Below, piece by piece: positions 46,456 to 58,347 of a DNA stretch of 64,000 nt. How positions within the stretch are numbered: the stretch's first letter is position 1; the number at the start of each line of letters is the position of its first letter. Position numbers and translations under genes: made by a program. Source of the stretch: Adiantum capillus-veneris. Lineage: Eukaryota; Streptophyta; Polypodiopsida; Polypodiales; Pteridaceae. The stretch lies in contig CM043960.1 in the NCBI GenBank assembly GCA_014529385.2, forward strand, positions 123,579,543-123,643,542, given 5' to 3'. The notes beneath the pieces were generated by a model, which was given only the letters and a program-made list of their open reading frames with translations, was not told where the DNA came from and did no database searches.

Positions 46456-48286
46456 TTCTCCCCTTATCAAAATTAACTCTGTCCTCAGAGTTGGTCTAAA
46501 GAGAGGAAAATTCTCTTTGCAAAACACTAAGATCAACCCATGATGCATCCTCTACTGGATAGTTCTGCCACTTAACCAAAACTTCCACAATGTCTCTATT
46601 TCTCAGATGTTTAAAACGCCTATCTAGTACTAAGTCTGGTTCTACAGTCAATGGTCCGTCATCTTTCAACTTAGAGTTGTCCTGTAAAACATGATGCACA
46701 TTACGAATATACTTTTTCAATAAACTCACATGAAATACAGGATGCACTTTGACATGAGAAGGCAATTCCAATTTGTAAGCTAATGAACCAATGCGCTTCA
46801 AAATTTTAAATGGCCCAGCAAATCGTGGAGACAATCTCTTATCCTTTTCAAGAATCAAATGAGACTTCTCGGGAATAACCTTTAAGAAAACCATATCACC
46901 AGTTTCATACTCCACAACCCGATGTCTCTTGTCATAATACCAATTAATGTCTCTTTTGAGCTTCTCTAATATTCCCCCTGATTTTGGCCAACTTGCTATC
47001 CATTTTCTCAAGCATCTCACGTGACAGTTCTATCTTATTCCTCGAGCTAAGAAAATTTATAGGTGTGGGACAGTTATAGCCATACATTGCCTCAAACGGA
47101 GTCATCCTAATAGATGAATGATATGAACTGTTGTATGCAAATTCAACCAAAGGCAAATATTCATTCCAATTAGATTGGTTTTCATTGACATACATTCGTT
47201 ACATATCTTCTAAAATACGATTCACTCTCTCCGTTTCCGCATCAGTTTGAGGATGGAAAGCATTAGACATGCGTAACTGGGTACCTATAGAGTCAAAAGT
47301 CGCTCTCCAGAAATGAGAAGTGAACTTAGAATCTTTGTCAGACACTATGCTCTTGGGCATGCCATGCAAACGAAATATCTCTTTCATAAATAAGTATGCA
47401 ATGGTCAATGTAGTATCAGTTATTTTTACAGGAAAGAAGTGAGCTTGTGTTGTGAGTCTATCTACCACCAGAAAGATCGAATCATACCCTCCACGAGTAG
47501 TAGGAAGTCTAATGATAAAGTCCATGGATATACACTCCCACTTCTGTAAAGGAATGTCTAAGGGTTGAAGGTCACCAGGCATCCTCTTATGCTCAATCTT
47601 AACTTGTTGACATTGAAAGCACTCACACACATAATTCTTAACATCCAATTTCATACGCGGCCAAAAGAATAAGGTTTTAATCTTTTCATATGTCTTATTT
47701 AATCCAGGATGACCAGAAAAAGGTGAATTATGACACTCATGCAGAATTTGACTCTTAAAAGAAGAATTTGTAGGAATACACAAGCGGTCATAACAATACA
47801 GATTTCCCTTATACAAGTGATATCTATTTTCATACATCTCACCAATGTTCTCACGCAAGAATTTCAAAATAGGCATATAAAAGGAATCATTTTCAACTTC
47901 AACATGTATCTCATCAATCAAATTGGATCGCACAACAGTCAACAAATTACACATGGGCCTACGACTCAATGCATCTGCAACTTTATTTTCTTTTTCACAC
48001 AAATACTTCAAATCAAAGTCATACTCAGCCAGCAATTCAATCCATCTTCTTTGTCTGTTATTTAACAATGGCTGAGTGAAAATATACTTCAAGTTTTTTA
48101 AGTCCACAAATTTTTCAGTTGTCTTCAACTGAACATACCTCCCAAACGGAGCCAAAACAGCCCAAGTTCGTCTCACACAATCTTGTTGCCCTCGCTGCAC
48201 TCTTCGACGGCTATGTGATGGAAAATTTCCATAACCTGCTCTGATTTGCTGAAAATCAACCTGCAAAACAGCATTTTCTACAAAAA
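46456..48286 (-). pseudogene. pol: Chromovirus pol M2: RNase H end, integrase, chromodomain
   Basis: From about 48090 down: DLKNLKYIFTQPLLNNRQRR, then KENKVADALSRRP (RNase H end). Integrase follows with complete HHCC (HNSPFSGH ... CFQCQQVK) and all three acidic residues (SMDFI, VSDKDSKF, DAETERVNR). The second ORF (47020-46496) has the chromodomain-like tail ending REFSSL. One frameshift near 47200 and one near 46950 separate the pieces. The first 60 codons of the ORF (48266-48092, VDFQQIRAGYGNFPSHSRRR) are not retroviral and belong to a foreign segment. Confidence 0.87.
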
Positions 48287-49435
48287 CGATGCAAAAACAG
48301 CAAATCCAACTTTTTTCTTAATCTTTGGCCCTCAACGAGCATCAAAACATCAAAATCTCTAAAGACACAAAGAACCAAAGTTGTTCCTTATAACGCAGGC
48401 TTCAATCGCTTCATACATCACTTTTTCAAAATCCCACGTTAACCGCACTCCGTTGTACAGAGCTCGAACCTCCCGACCACCCCCGAGCTTCAGTTCGCTT
48501 GCATGCAGCGTCTCACTCGCACTCGCACTCTCACTCTCACTCGCACTCGCACTCGCACTCGCAGAAGAAGAGATCGGTGAATGATCCCCAAACGCACCAC
48601 CCGTCGTGCTTTTATCCTTCTTTTCCTCGAAAAGCCTGTACGATTTTCGCACCAAGTATACCTGCGAGAATAATATAAGAACGTGATCGCTAAGCAATCC
48701 GTAAAGATTAGATTTCTATCATGACACTTTGTACAGATCCTGTTTCACACATTGATTTCTGCATCGCCTACAAAATAGCCAAAAGAACATACTCGTGCAA
48801 CCAATTCAACATGATAATCAAAGTAAAAAACATAATTATATACCTTCATAATCTCAATTGCCATACTCTACCATGAAGAAACAATCCACTTCTTGGTTGA
48901 TAGCAGGGAGAACTGTATGATGTTGTATGTCTGTCTGTCCCTGTGTATACTACACTGCTGCTGCCTTCTGTTTGTTTTCATCATAACTTTTAGAAACGAA
49001 CTCAGAACAGAGCGACCCAGGTACTCAAAACGACGGGAATAGGTCTAGTCTACAAGGCAGCGTGGACAGAATTGCGAAAAACGTCTTTCTTTGGCTAAAA
49101 ATGCAACTTTTAGGTCGCGTTAACAAGACTTGATTTTGAGGTGTTTTAGTAATAAATTTTGTTTTCTAGGAAGTTTTGGTCGTTTTAAAGTTAGTCCACT
49201 GTGTAGAAGGATGTGTGGATTGTTTTCGTCCAATAAAATTTTTTGATCCGGAAGGCACTTTCTGGGGCATTTTTGAAGGTGTTAACGTGGGATTTTGAAA
49301 AAGTGATGTTTGAAGCGATTGAAGCCTGCGTTATAAGGAACAACTTTGGTTCTTTGAGTCTTTAGATTTTGATGTTTTGATGCTCATTGAGGGCCAAAGA
49401 TTAAGAAAAAAGTTGGATTTGTTGTTTTTGCATCG
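48287..49435. repeat. Inverted repeat with ~156-bp arms around an LTR piece
   Basis: 48287-48443 and 49281-49435 are inverted copies with few differences (CGATGCAAAAACAGCAAAT ... versus ... TTTTTGCATCG). Between them lie part of the chromovirus LTR (48444-49119) and a unique stretch (49120-49280). The arms contain a short open exon-like reading, WDFEKVMYEAIEACVIRNNF, unrelated to retroelement proteins. Confidence 0.82.
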
Positions 49436-50125
49436 TTTCACACATTGATTTCTGTATCGCCTACAAAATAGCCAAAAGAACGTACTCGTGCAACCAATTC
49501 AACATGATAATCAAAGTAAACAAACATAATTATGTACCTTCATAATCTCAATTGTAATACTCTACCATGAAGAAACAATCCTTGATAGCAGGGAGAGCTG
49601 TATGATGTTGTATGTCTGTTTGTCCCTGTGTATACTATACTGCTGCTGCCTTCTATTTGTTTTCATCATAACTTCTCCAAGTACTCAAAACGACGAAAAT
49701 AGGTCTGGTCTACAAGGCATCGCAGACAGAATTGCGAAAAACGTCTCTGTTTGGCTAAAAACACAACTTTTAGGTCGCGACTCATAAAACCTCTATTTTT
49801 GGATCTCCACTACTTTTTCAACTTATTTTAAGCCTACCCATGCATTTTAAGCTAAAACACATAAATATAAAACACTCATATTAATAAAAATCTCAATTTT
49901 TACTATTCATAGACAGACTATATGTTATTCGTTAATCTTTATCAAATACGTCTTTAGTGTATTATTTAAAAAAAAAGAATATATGTTCTCTCTTAATATC
50001 TCAAACTCATTCATATAAGCCCTATTTAATAGACTATTCAACAATCTTTCAAATCGTGCTAAACGAAAGATATGCCCTACTACATTCTTTTCGACTTTAC
50101 GAACTTCAAAGATTAGTCCTATTAC
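48444..50125 (-). repeat. Chromovirus LTR, split by a foreign insertion
   Basis: 48444-49119 corresponds to the left and middle part of the LTR (compare 39535-40205) and 49436-50125 to the middle and right part (compare 39840-40555), overlapping by several hundred bases. The end TAGTCCTATTACA is at 50113-50125. The left end, TGTCAC, is missing. This is probably the 5' LTR of M2, rearranged. Confidence 0.75.
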
Positions 50126-50731
50126 AAGATCCCTCAAACCTTTACCTAAGTCTTCATCAGGTGTCCATTTAGTGAGAGAATACTTTGCTACCCTATCTAA
50201 GGGTTTACGACAGTTTATTCAAAAGAAACAAAAACCCCACAGTGTGGAAGGTATTTCTTTTTATTGCTTGGCTTAAGAGGAGACTTTTAATCGCAAAAAA
50301 AACACAATCGGTCTCTGATAATGAAGGCAAAAGAAACTTAAGGTAAACCATAGTACCTGCGGAGTCTGAGCTGCAAGCTCCATTGCTTTCGGAAGTTCAA
50401 GTAGAAATAACACAGAGCGGGTTTTAACCAAAAAACACTGAATCTCAAGCTAAGTGAGGGCTAAGGAGTGCCCTCACCTTACAATTTATAGGTTGGTTTG
50501 CACGCTTCTTGAGTGTCTGAAGTGAAAGAGCAAAGCCGCCCCCTGCTGTGAGAGCCCCTCACGCGTCAAAAGCCATTACGGCCTGGGGAGAGAGCGCCAT
50601 TACACGGTCCGAGGATGGAAGGAGCCGCCTTCCCATTGTAATGATAGTTTGAGGATTTTTTAAGAGTCCTTTATTTTGTCCCATACCCAAGTCGGTGGCA
50701 CAGTGTAGCAATGAAGGCCCTATTTTGTCAA
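50126..50731. other. Unassigned non-coding segment
   Basis: No ORF, RNA gene or known repeat recognised. It contains GGTTTACGACAGTTTATTC and a GC-richer stretch (50530-50640). It may be an LTR or intron sequence of gene X. Confidence 0.4.
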
Positions 50732-50822
50732 GGGGGGGGGGGGGGGGGGGGGGGGGTGTTTTTCTTTTTTATGAAGAAACCCTATGAGGGGGAAAAAATA
50801 TATAACTCCATAGTGTTAACCA

Positions 50823-50916
<94 letters not shown>

Positions 50917-50922
50917 GACAGA

Positions 50923-50964
<42 letters not shown>
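50732..50964. repeat. Compound microsatellite: G25, (GT)n, (GA)n, G40
   Basis: G-run at 50732-50756, (GT)n at about 50825-50872, (GA)n at about 50873-50920 and G-run at 50925-50964. On the strand of gene X the 40-C run begins 15 bases after the splice donor at 50979. Strong potential for G-quadruplex and a likely assembly weak point. Confidence 0.93.
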
Positions 50965-50965
<1 letters not shown>

Positions 50966-50979
50966 GCAGGATTTTATAC

Positions 50980-52283
50980 CATGAAACTCTCATCTTGCAA
51001 AAAAAGCTCATCCTTCCATAGGTTGATTGATCCGGTTGACTCTTGTGCTAATCGCTTAAACCAATCCTCCATATCCTACTTATTGGTTGATGGCTTAAGA
51101 TTATTTTGAATAGTTTGAAATGTGGCTTCATCAGGAAGGCTTTCTTTATACTTTTCTGTCTTTTCAAAGCAGAGTTTAAGGCAATCCAATGGGTTACTGG
51201 AGGTCTCCATTGCCTCGTCATCACTACTGTCATCTGAAACAAATCCATTCCTCTCCTCCTGATACTTGGAGATAGTGGCCAGTGCAAAGTCCTCCCACAA
51301 ACAAAAAATACTTTGTATATCATAAAGGAAAATGTATGACCTATCTCCAAATTTAAACTCTGGCACTCTTGGTAGCATTAAGGTGGCTTGCTGCTCGTTG
51401 AAACATGACACATCTAGAGGTAGCTTGATATCTAAGGTTTTCACTGAGAGAAGATTTCTTCGTTTCAGCTCTTTTGCTTCTTCTTCAAGATCAATGGACT
51501 CCTCTATCTCTGTCACTTCAATATATTCCTCATTCTTTTCCTCTTTTTCATCTGCTGGTAAATCTTGTTCCTCCATGACCTCCTTAGGATCTTTCATAAG
51601 ACTTGTAAATAATCCATTTAAAAATATTAGAAATCCAAAGGATTCTTGAATCAGCTTGCACTCCCTTTCATGTAAGCTGCACCAATGGGGCATGTACATA
51701 AGAGGCAGCTGATTATACTTCTTATAAGACTGTCTTTTAGGATCACAGTCTTTTAAATGGTCTACCACCATTTCACCAACATTAACCCTGCCCTCTTGAG
51801 TGTGAAGCTCAAACTTCTCTCGTTCCACCTTCAAGTGTTCACTCTGTTCAACTATAAACACATCAAGATTAAATGGATCATTAAAAATGTAGGAAACAAA
51901 ATCAAACTTATCACCAGCCCCAGATGAAACTGCAAAATATAAAAGCCTTTCATCAATCACTATAGGGTCTTCATAAATAATTGTCTCTTTTTTCTTTTGG
52001 ATTGTTGCAACACATTGGGCACTGTGCAAAGTAGGTGCTGAAAAATCCACTTCTCTCTTAAGTGAGTTGGGTAAAGTAAATTTTGGAGAAGAAGGGGACT
52101 CCATTTCTACATATGGGTCAGTATCAGGCTCCTCCAACTAATGGCAAGCTCTGGAACAGATATATCAATGGGTTCTGTGAAGTCTACATTCCTCTTCATT
52201 GATGTTTTTAATAGCTCCGACAGTCTTCTCGAAAGGTTTCCTTGGCCAACAATGCGCTCGGGATCTATTTTCTTTCTCTTCTC
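50980..52283 (-). pseudogene. Gene X of E2: exon 2 (main coding exon)
   Basis: Acceptor near 52284 (CACATAG). The first part reads KRKKIDPERIVGQGNLSRRL and ELLKTSMKRNVDF. The long ORF (52137-51076, 353 codons) has IVIDERLLYFAVSSGAGDKF, LKVEREKFELHTQEGRVNVG, HERECKLIQESFGFLIFLNG, a Glu-rich run at about residues 195-225, and LDIKLPLDVSCFNEQQATLM. It ends in LPDEATFQTIQNNLKPSTNK and a TAG, but the frame continues with similarity to E1 (INLWKDELFLQDESFM) to the donor ATG/GTATAA at 50980. No signal peptide, membrane segment or known domain seen. Function unknown; an element-specific accessory protein is the simplest reading. Confidence 0.75.
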
Positions 52284-52489
52284 CTATGTGATCTTAAACC
52301 TGCCATTTATTTCATACTCACAAATATCAGTTTCATCAAACATATCTAAAAGGAGAGAACCAAATGATCATATAAGTTTTGAACAAACTATAGCTAGGTA
52401 TCTCACAATTATTACCAACTAATCATATAGACTATAAAATAAGATGATTACTATGGATAAAATACAAAACTGGGTTATATTTGTGAAAA

Positions 52490-52850
52490 GTAAAAGCCTG
52501 TTAAGTGGATCACGGCATGCAAACATCCACACAGCTACAGGCTCCATGATCCACTTAATCGGCTTTCATAAAATAGAATAGCTACCAAAACATCAAAGAA
52601 ATTTTTTTTGCAAAAAAAACATTTGTACAATATCAAAAGAGGATCACAGCGCGTGGAGTATGTAAACTAACAACAACTCTGCTAGCGTGTCGTGATCCAC
52701 TTAACAGGCTTTCATGCATTGGAATACCTACAATATTATTCTACAAAAAAATCCTTTGTAAATATCAGAAGAGGATCACGATGCACGGAGTATGTAAACG
52801 AATTGCCATAATGTTACTGGCCCGCCATGATCCAATGATGGTTTCTGAAT
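52490..52850. repeat. Three ~133-bp tandem units, each with a GGATCACG palindrome (intron 1 of X, E2)
   Basis: GGATCAC occurs at 52507, 52641 and 52773 (spacing 134, 132). Each is paired with an inverted TGATCC 45-70 bp downstream. The first is longest: TTAAGTGGATCACGG (52501) with CCATGATCCACTTAA (ending 52558), extended by AAAGCC/GGCTTT. Shared spacers include GGAGTATGTAAAC and CAATATCA-AAGA. Confidence 0.85.
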
Positions 52851-52936
52851 GGTGAAATGGTCTTTTACATTTTGAAGCACAATCCCTACACACATCTAAA
52901 CTAAGGACATAATAAAACTGAAGAGATTGACTTTAC

Positions 52937-52955
52937 CTTTGCCAGGACTAGACAT
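52937..52955 (-). pseudogene. Gene X of E2: exon 1
   Basis: 19-nt exon ATGTCTAGTCCTGGCAAAG followed by GTAAAG, matching exon 1 of E1 (28951-28969) in length and sequence pattern. It encodes M-S-S-P-G-K. Intron 1 runs to about 52284. Confidence 0.72.
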
Positions 52956-53220
52956 TGTTGTTGGAGTAGAGGTTCAGGACTGGGAATGTAGTTTTGGGTC
53001 TTCAAGATTCTTATTCCTACACCTTGAAGGAGGCAGAGGCCTTCTTATGTGTATCTTTCTCACTCCCTCACTCTCTCTCTCTGTCTCTCAAGCCTCTATC
53101 TCTCTCTCTCTCGAGGTCTATAATGAGCTTGACCACAGGACTTATTCTCTCTCTCTCTCTCACTCTCTCTCTCCCTCTCCCTCTCTCTGTCTCTCTCTAG
53201 CCTCTATCTCTCTCTCGAGT

Positions 53221-53297
<77 letters not shown>

Positions 53298-53506
53298 CTT
53301 TTCATGCAATAATGGATATTACAATTGGCATTTTTAACGAAGCAAGCCGTATATATTGAACACGTGTTACAAGGACATGCATTTAATGGGCGGTACAACC
53401 AAATAAGTACTTTTTAACAACCCAAAAATACGTGTACATTTATAGTAACAAATGCACACTTGAATTCATGATGACAGACAGAGAGAGAGGGAAAGAGAGA
53501 ATAAAT

Positions 53507-53541
<35 letters not shown>

Positions 53542-53625
53542 GAGAGGGAGAGAGAGAAAAAAGCCGACATAGACGACCTCTGTGAGAAGGAGAGAGAGAC
53601 AGCTAACGGAAAAGACGACCTTTAC

Positions 53626-53676
<51 letters not shown>

Positions 53677-53780
53677 ATAGCCGAGACATCCTGTGCAACC
53701 AAGGGGCAAGGCTCCTACACTTGTTTTCTTCCATTTGAATTCCACCAAGAGAGGTATTTCCATAGTGGTTTTTAGAGATG

Positions 53781-53837
<57 letters not shown>

Positions 53838-53963
53838 AGAGTTTTTTATTGTCTGTTGGGTTTGAAAGAGAAAGTCAGAGAGAGAGTGTATGAGAGATAG
53901 TGTTTTTGAAGCCTTGCTTGGTTTCAAAGAGGAAGATACATGGAGAGAGAGAGAGACAGAAAT

Positions 53964-54001
<38 letters not shown>

Positions 54002-54079
54002 GGATGTCACAAAATGGATCACGGCACGCGATGGACTGTTCTCTTTGCTTGTTTTTGTGCCCGCGCACCGTGATCCATA

Positions 54080-54132
<53 letters not shown>

Positions 54133-54152
54133 TTTCCTACAAAACTGTTGAC
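52956..54152. repeat. Upstream of X (E2): CT/GA microsatellite region
   Basis: (CT)n at 53040-53220 (interrupted) and 53223-53294; (GA)n at 53512-53537, 53632-53671, 53783-53835 and 54083-54129. Repeated Leu-Ser or Arg-Glu frames are low-complexity only. A palindrome at 54015-54077 lies within. No gene seen. Confidence 0.85.
54015..54077. repeat. GGATCACG palindrome, 63 bp
   Basis: TGGATCACGGCACGCG on the left and CGCGCACCGTGATCCA on the right pair over about 16 bases with two or three mismatches, flanked by (GA)n on both sides. Confidence 0.8.
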
Positions 54153-54204
54153 GCTTGTTGCTTAAAAGGCATGAAATAAATTACAAAATTTTCTGCATCC
54201 TCTT

Positions 54205-54235
54205 GTGGATCACGACGTGCAATAAGCTACTAGCC
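54205..54235. repeat. Left half of a GGATCACG palindrome, cut by the LINE fragment
   Basis: GTGGATCACGACGTGC...CTACTAGCC matches 55846-55876 and then stops where LINE similarity starts at 54236. The flank (GCTTGTTGCTTAAAAGGCAT, 54154 on) also matches the flank at 55796, so this is a second copy of that segment. Confidence 0.78.
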
Positions 54236-56018
<1,783 letters not shown>

Positions 56019-56043
56019 CTTTGCATTTTTCTCTTCCAGTGGA

Positions 56044-56472
56044 ATGGCAAGAACCAAGGCAACAATAAGGAAGGCAAGGAAAGGACCAGGGCTTGCAAAG
56101 AAAGCATGTGGAAGGTCTGCTAGTAAGAAGAAAACTTCAGGTAAACCACTGAAGATATTGAAGGGACCAAGAATGAAGAATATTCAAAGAAACATGGGTT
56201 TATTTAAGGAGATTAAAAAATCTCAGAAATGTATTGAGCTTTGTGTCGCTAAACTTTCTTTCCAAAGATCAATAAGGCAAATTTGTGAGGAAGCATGTGT
56301 TGGTACAATGAGATGGAAGGCTGTTGCTATGTTGTGTCTTAAAGAAGTATTAGAAGATTTTTTGATGGAGTATTTTAATGATATTACCATTGTTGCTGCT
56401 CATGCTCACCGGGTGACAATAATGGACAAGGACACTGAGACTCTCAAGAGAATGCGTTGGAGAGAACGATAA
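56044..56472 (+). CDS. Divergent histone H3-like protein (142 aa), transposon cargo
   Basis: The tail begins MARTKATIRKARKG, like canonical ARTKQTARKS: K4, R8 and K9 are kept, S10 is Ala. Residues about 70-140 align with the H3 histone fold: FKEIKKSQKCIELCVAKLSF against [20 protein letters not shown], then QRSIRQIC against QRLVREIA, then HAHRVTIMDKDTETLKRMRW against [20 protein letters not shown], ending R-E-R. Canonical H3 has about 136 residues. It is intact, without introns, with its own stop. Inference: it could enter nucleosomes in place of H3, or be a CENH3-like variant captured by the element; divergence in the loop before alpha-2 is strong. It is followed, in the +1 frame, by the protease-like gene, so a fusion cannot be excluded. 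Confidence 0.8.
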   Translation: MARTKATIRKARKGPGLAKKACGRSASKKKTSGKPLKILKGPRMKNIQRNMGLFKEIKKSQKCIELCVAKLSFQRSIRQICEEACVGTMRWKAVAMLCLKEVLEDFLMEYFNDITIVAAHAHRVTIMDKDTETLKRMRWRER

Positions 56473-56479
56473 GCTCTTT

Positions 56480-57565
56480 ATCCCTAATCAGTTTATTGAT
56501 CCCAAAATGAAAGATATATTGCTAATACCACCAGGACGTCCGGATCATGGGGTTAAGATTCATGAGGTTACTCATGATGTGAACACCAGAGCCAGAGTTG
56601 AGCAAGAAGAAAGACATCACTCTGAAGCAGAGAAGTTAAAGAGAATACAGTCTGCTGTTGCTGATGAAGAGGCCCAGAGGAGAAATTATGGGCAAGTTAC
56701 CACAGACCTAAATGAAAGAAACAATGATATTTTACATTCCATGACAGAAAGACTATTAGCAACCATTCCCCTTGCTAATGGTACTAGGCAATTAGCACTG
56801 GATTCTGTTGATATTGGGATTTTGAAAGATCCAAATGCATAAATTACAGAGTCTATTGTTTATATATGCCTAAAGTAAGTGCTCTTCTCTACCTTTAAGA
56901 TCCTTTTTTTGGGTACTTCGCCTCTAATTAAATCCTTGTTTTTTATTGTAGCTTAATAAAGAACCAGCTCTCAAGAAACCCATACGAAAATATCTATTTT
57001 AGATCCACAGTTGTCTATGCCACTCTGAATAAAAAACGCCCCTCATGGAACATTGGAGAGATGGTTTGTCCACTGTCCAATGCTTCAAGTCACAACTATG
57101 GTGTTTCCATATGAATCAAATAATCATTGGAGCCTTATATACATTGAAGTGGGCAAACAAGTGGTATGGACTATCAACTCCATACAAGCAACACATTCAG
57201 AGATAAGAGTGTAAGTGTTGATAAAACCTTTAGTGTTTATTTAGGTTATGGTTGATGACCTGAATGTTGTTAATAACAAAAAAACTTTAGTGTTCATAGA
57301 TGTGTAAAAAGATTACTTCATGTCTATGGAAGGCTTTGTGGAAATCATGAACTCTACATGTCAACCTTTAAAGCTGTCAAAGTGCCTAATTAGACAGATA
57401 CAAATTCCTGTGGTTGGAGATGTCTTCTCCATGCAGAGTACATACTCTAGAGTTTTTTTGCTTTGAATCAATTTATGTCAAAGGTATTTCCTTGCTATGG
57501 TTTGGACCAACTTGGTGCTATTATTAATTAAAGTATTGACCACACAAGTTAACCTAATTTTGCAG
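56480..57565 (+). pseudogene. Ulp1-like cysteine protease (C48 type) part
   Basis: The first exon (to 56875, donor GTAAGT) reads IPPGRPDHGVKIHEVTHDVN and a helical part (HHSEAEKLKRIQSAVADEEA), with a TAA at 56840. Intron 56876-56951 ends TTTATTGTAG. The core exon reads NPYENIYFRSTVVYATL, then (frameshift near 57090) NNHWSLIYIEV with catalytic His (57125) and an Asn (57176) where Asp is expected. Intron 57211-57299 is followed by HVYGRLCGNHELYMSTFK and TDTNSCGWRCLLHAEYIL with catalytic Cys at 57409. A TAG at 57391 stands six codons before Cys, where the oxyanion Gln (CAG) is expected. Ulp1 enzymes process or remove SUMO; they are frequent in plant DNA transposons. Inactive copy. Confidence 0.68.
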
Positions 57566-58270
57566 AATGCTCTGGAAAATTATACATTGAAATATTTACA
57601 AAGGTACCGCGCTTCAATGATTCAACATCTACTATCTCTTTCAACCCCAAGAGTTTTAGATGCAGAAGAGAGTTTTATCGACGACCATATTATAGCTTTA
57701 ACAATGATTGGTGAAGAGAAATTCGTGTCAGTTTCCACCACTGAAAACCAAATCCCTAAAATTGACCCCATATTAGAGGAAAAGACACCGATAAGCTTTG
57801 CAGTTGGAGTGGCTGAATCCAAAGTTGGGGTTGATCAATGTGATGTAGACCAAGCCCTTGAAAATGCAGATGTAAAATTCTCCTCAGAGACGAGGAATGC
57901 AACAGAGGCTCTAGGCCAATGAGGAGGATAAGGGGGTGCCTATTATTGTGGCATAGGATGCGGGTCATGATCAAAATCAGGGAGTCCAATATCCTGTAAT
58001 TGTAGATGTGAGGAGCTCTTTAGAGCCGAGAGAAGATACAGAGTGTCTTGACCATGTAGAGGAGGAGGCCAACATTGCAAATCAAGGCCAGGAACAGACA
58101 ACAAAACAGGTTAACCATTTGACCATGGAAACACAAGAGTCATGTACTGCACAACCACAAGAGGTGGATACCCTTGGCAATACAGAAGGAAACATCGACA
58201 CTCAACAATAGAATGTCAACATTAGAACTGACCAGTATGGACTCTTGCTTCAAGTAGATATGGTTGTTCC
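57566..58270 (+). pseudogene. Acidic linker exon between protease and phosphatase parts
   Basis: The acceptor TTTTGCAG is followed by NALENYTLKYLQRYRASMIQ and a long Glu/Asp/Gln-rich region (AEESFIDDHIIALTMIGEEK; ECLDHVEEEANIANQGQEQT). Stops occur at 57920 and 58209. It ends VDMVVP before GTAATA at about 58270. Continuity with both neighbours suggests one large gene. Confidence 0.5.
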
Positions 58271-58347
58271 GGTAATATCCATTGTACTTAAATAAGATAT
58301 GATTTTTTATTTCTAACTACTTATATGTATGCACACAATGATTACAG

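Noticed and set aside
51076-52137. Gene X as a gag or env protein
   Set aside because: No gag core, zinc knuckle, signal peptide or membrane segment; it is linked to a TIR element with introns, not to LTRs.
52490-52850. CRISPR-like array of repeats and spacers
   Set aside because: Only three units with diverging repeats and a palindrome of about 60 bp, in a plant-like intron; no cas genes. It is a tandem hairpin repeat.
56044-56472. Ordinary host histone H3 gene
   Set aside because: Too divergent through the tail, loop 1 and alpha-2, and placed inside E2 between its own repeats and genes; a host H3 would be nearly invariant.
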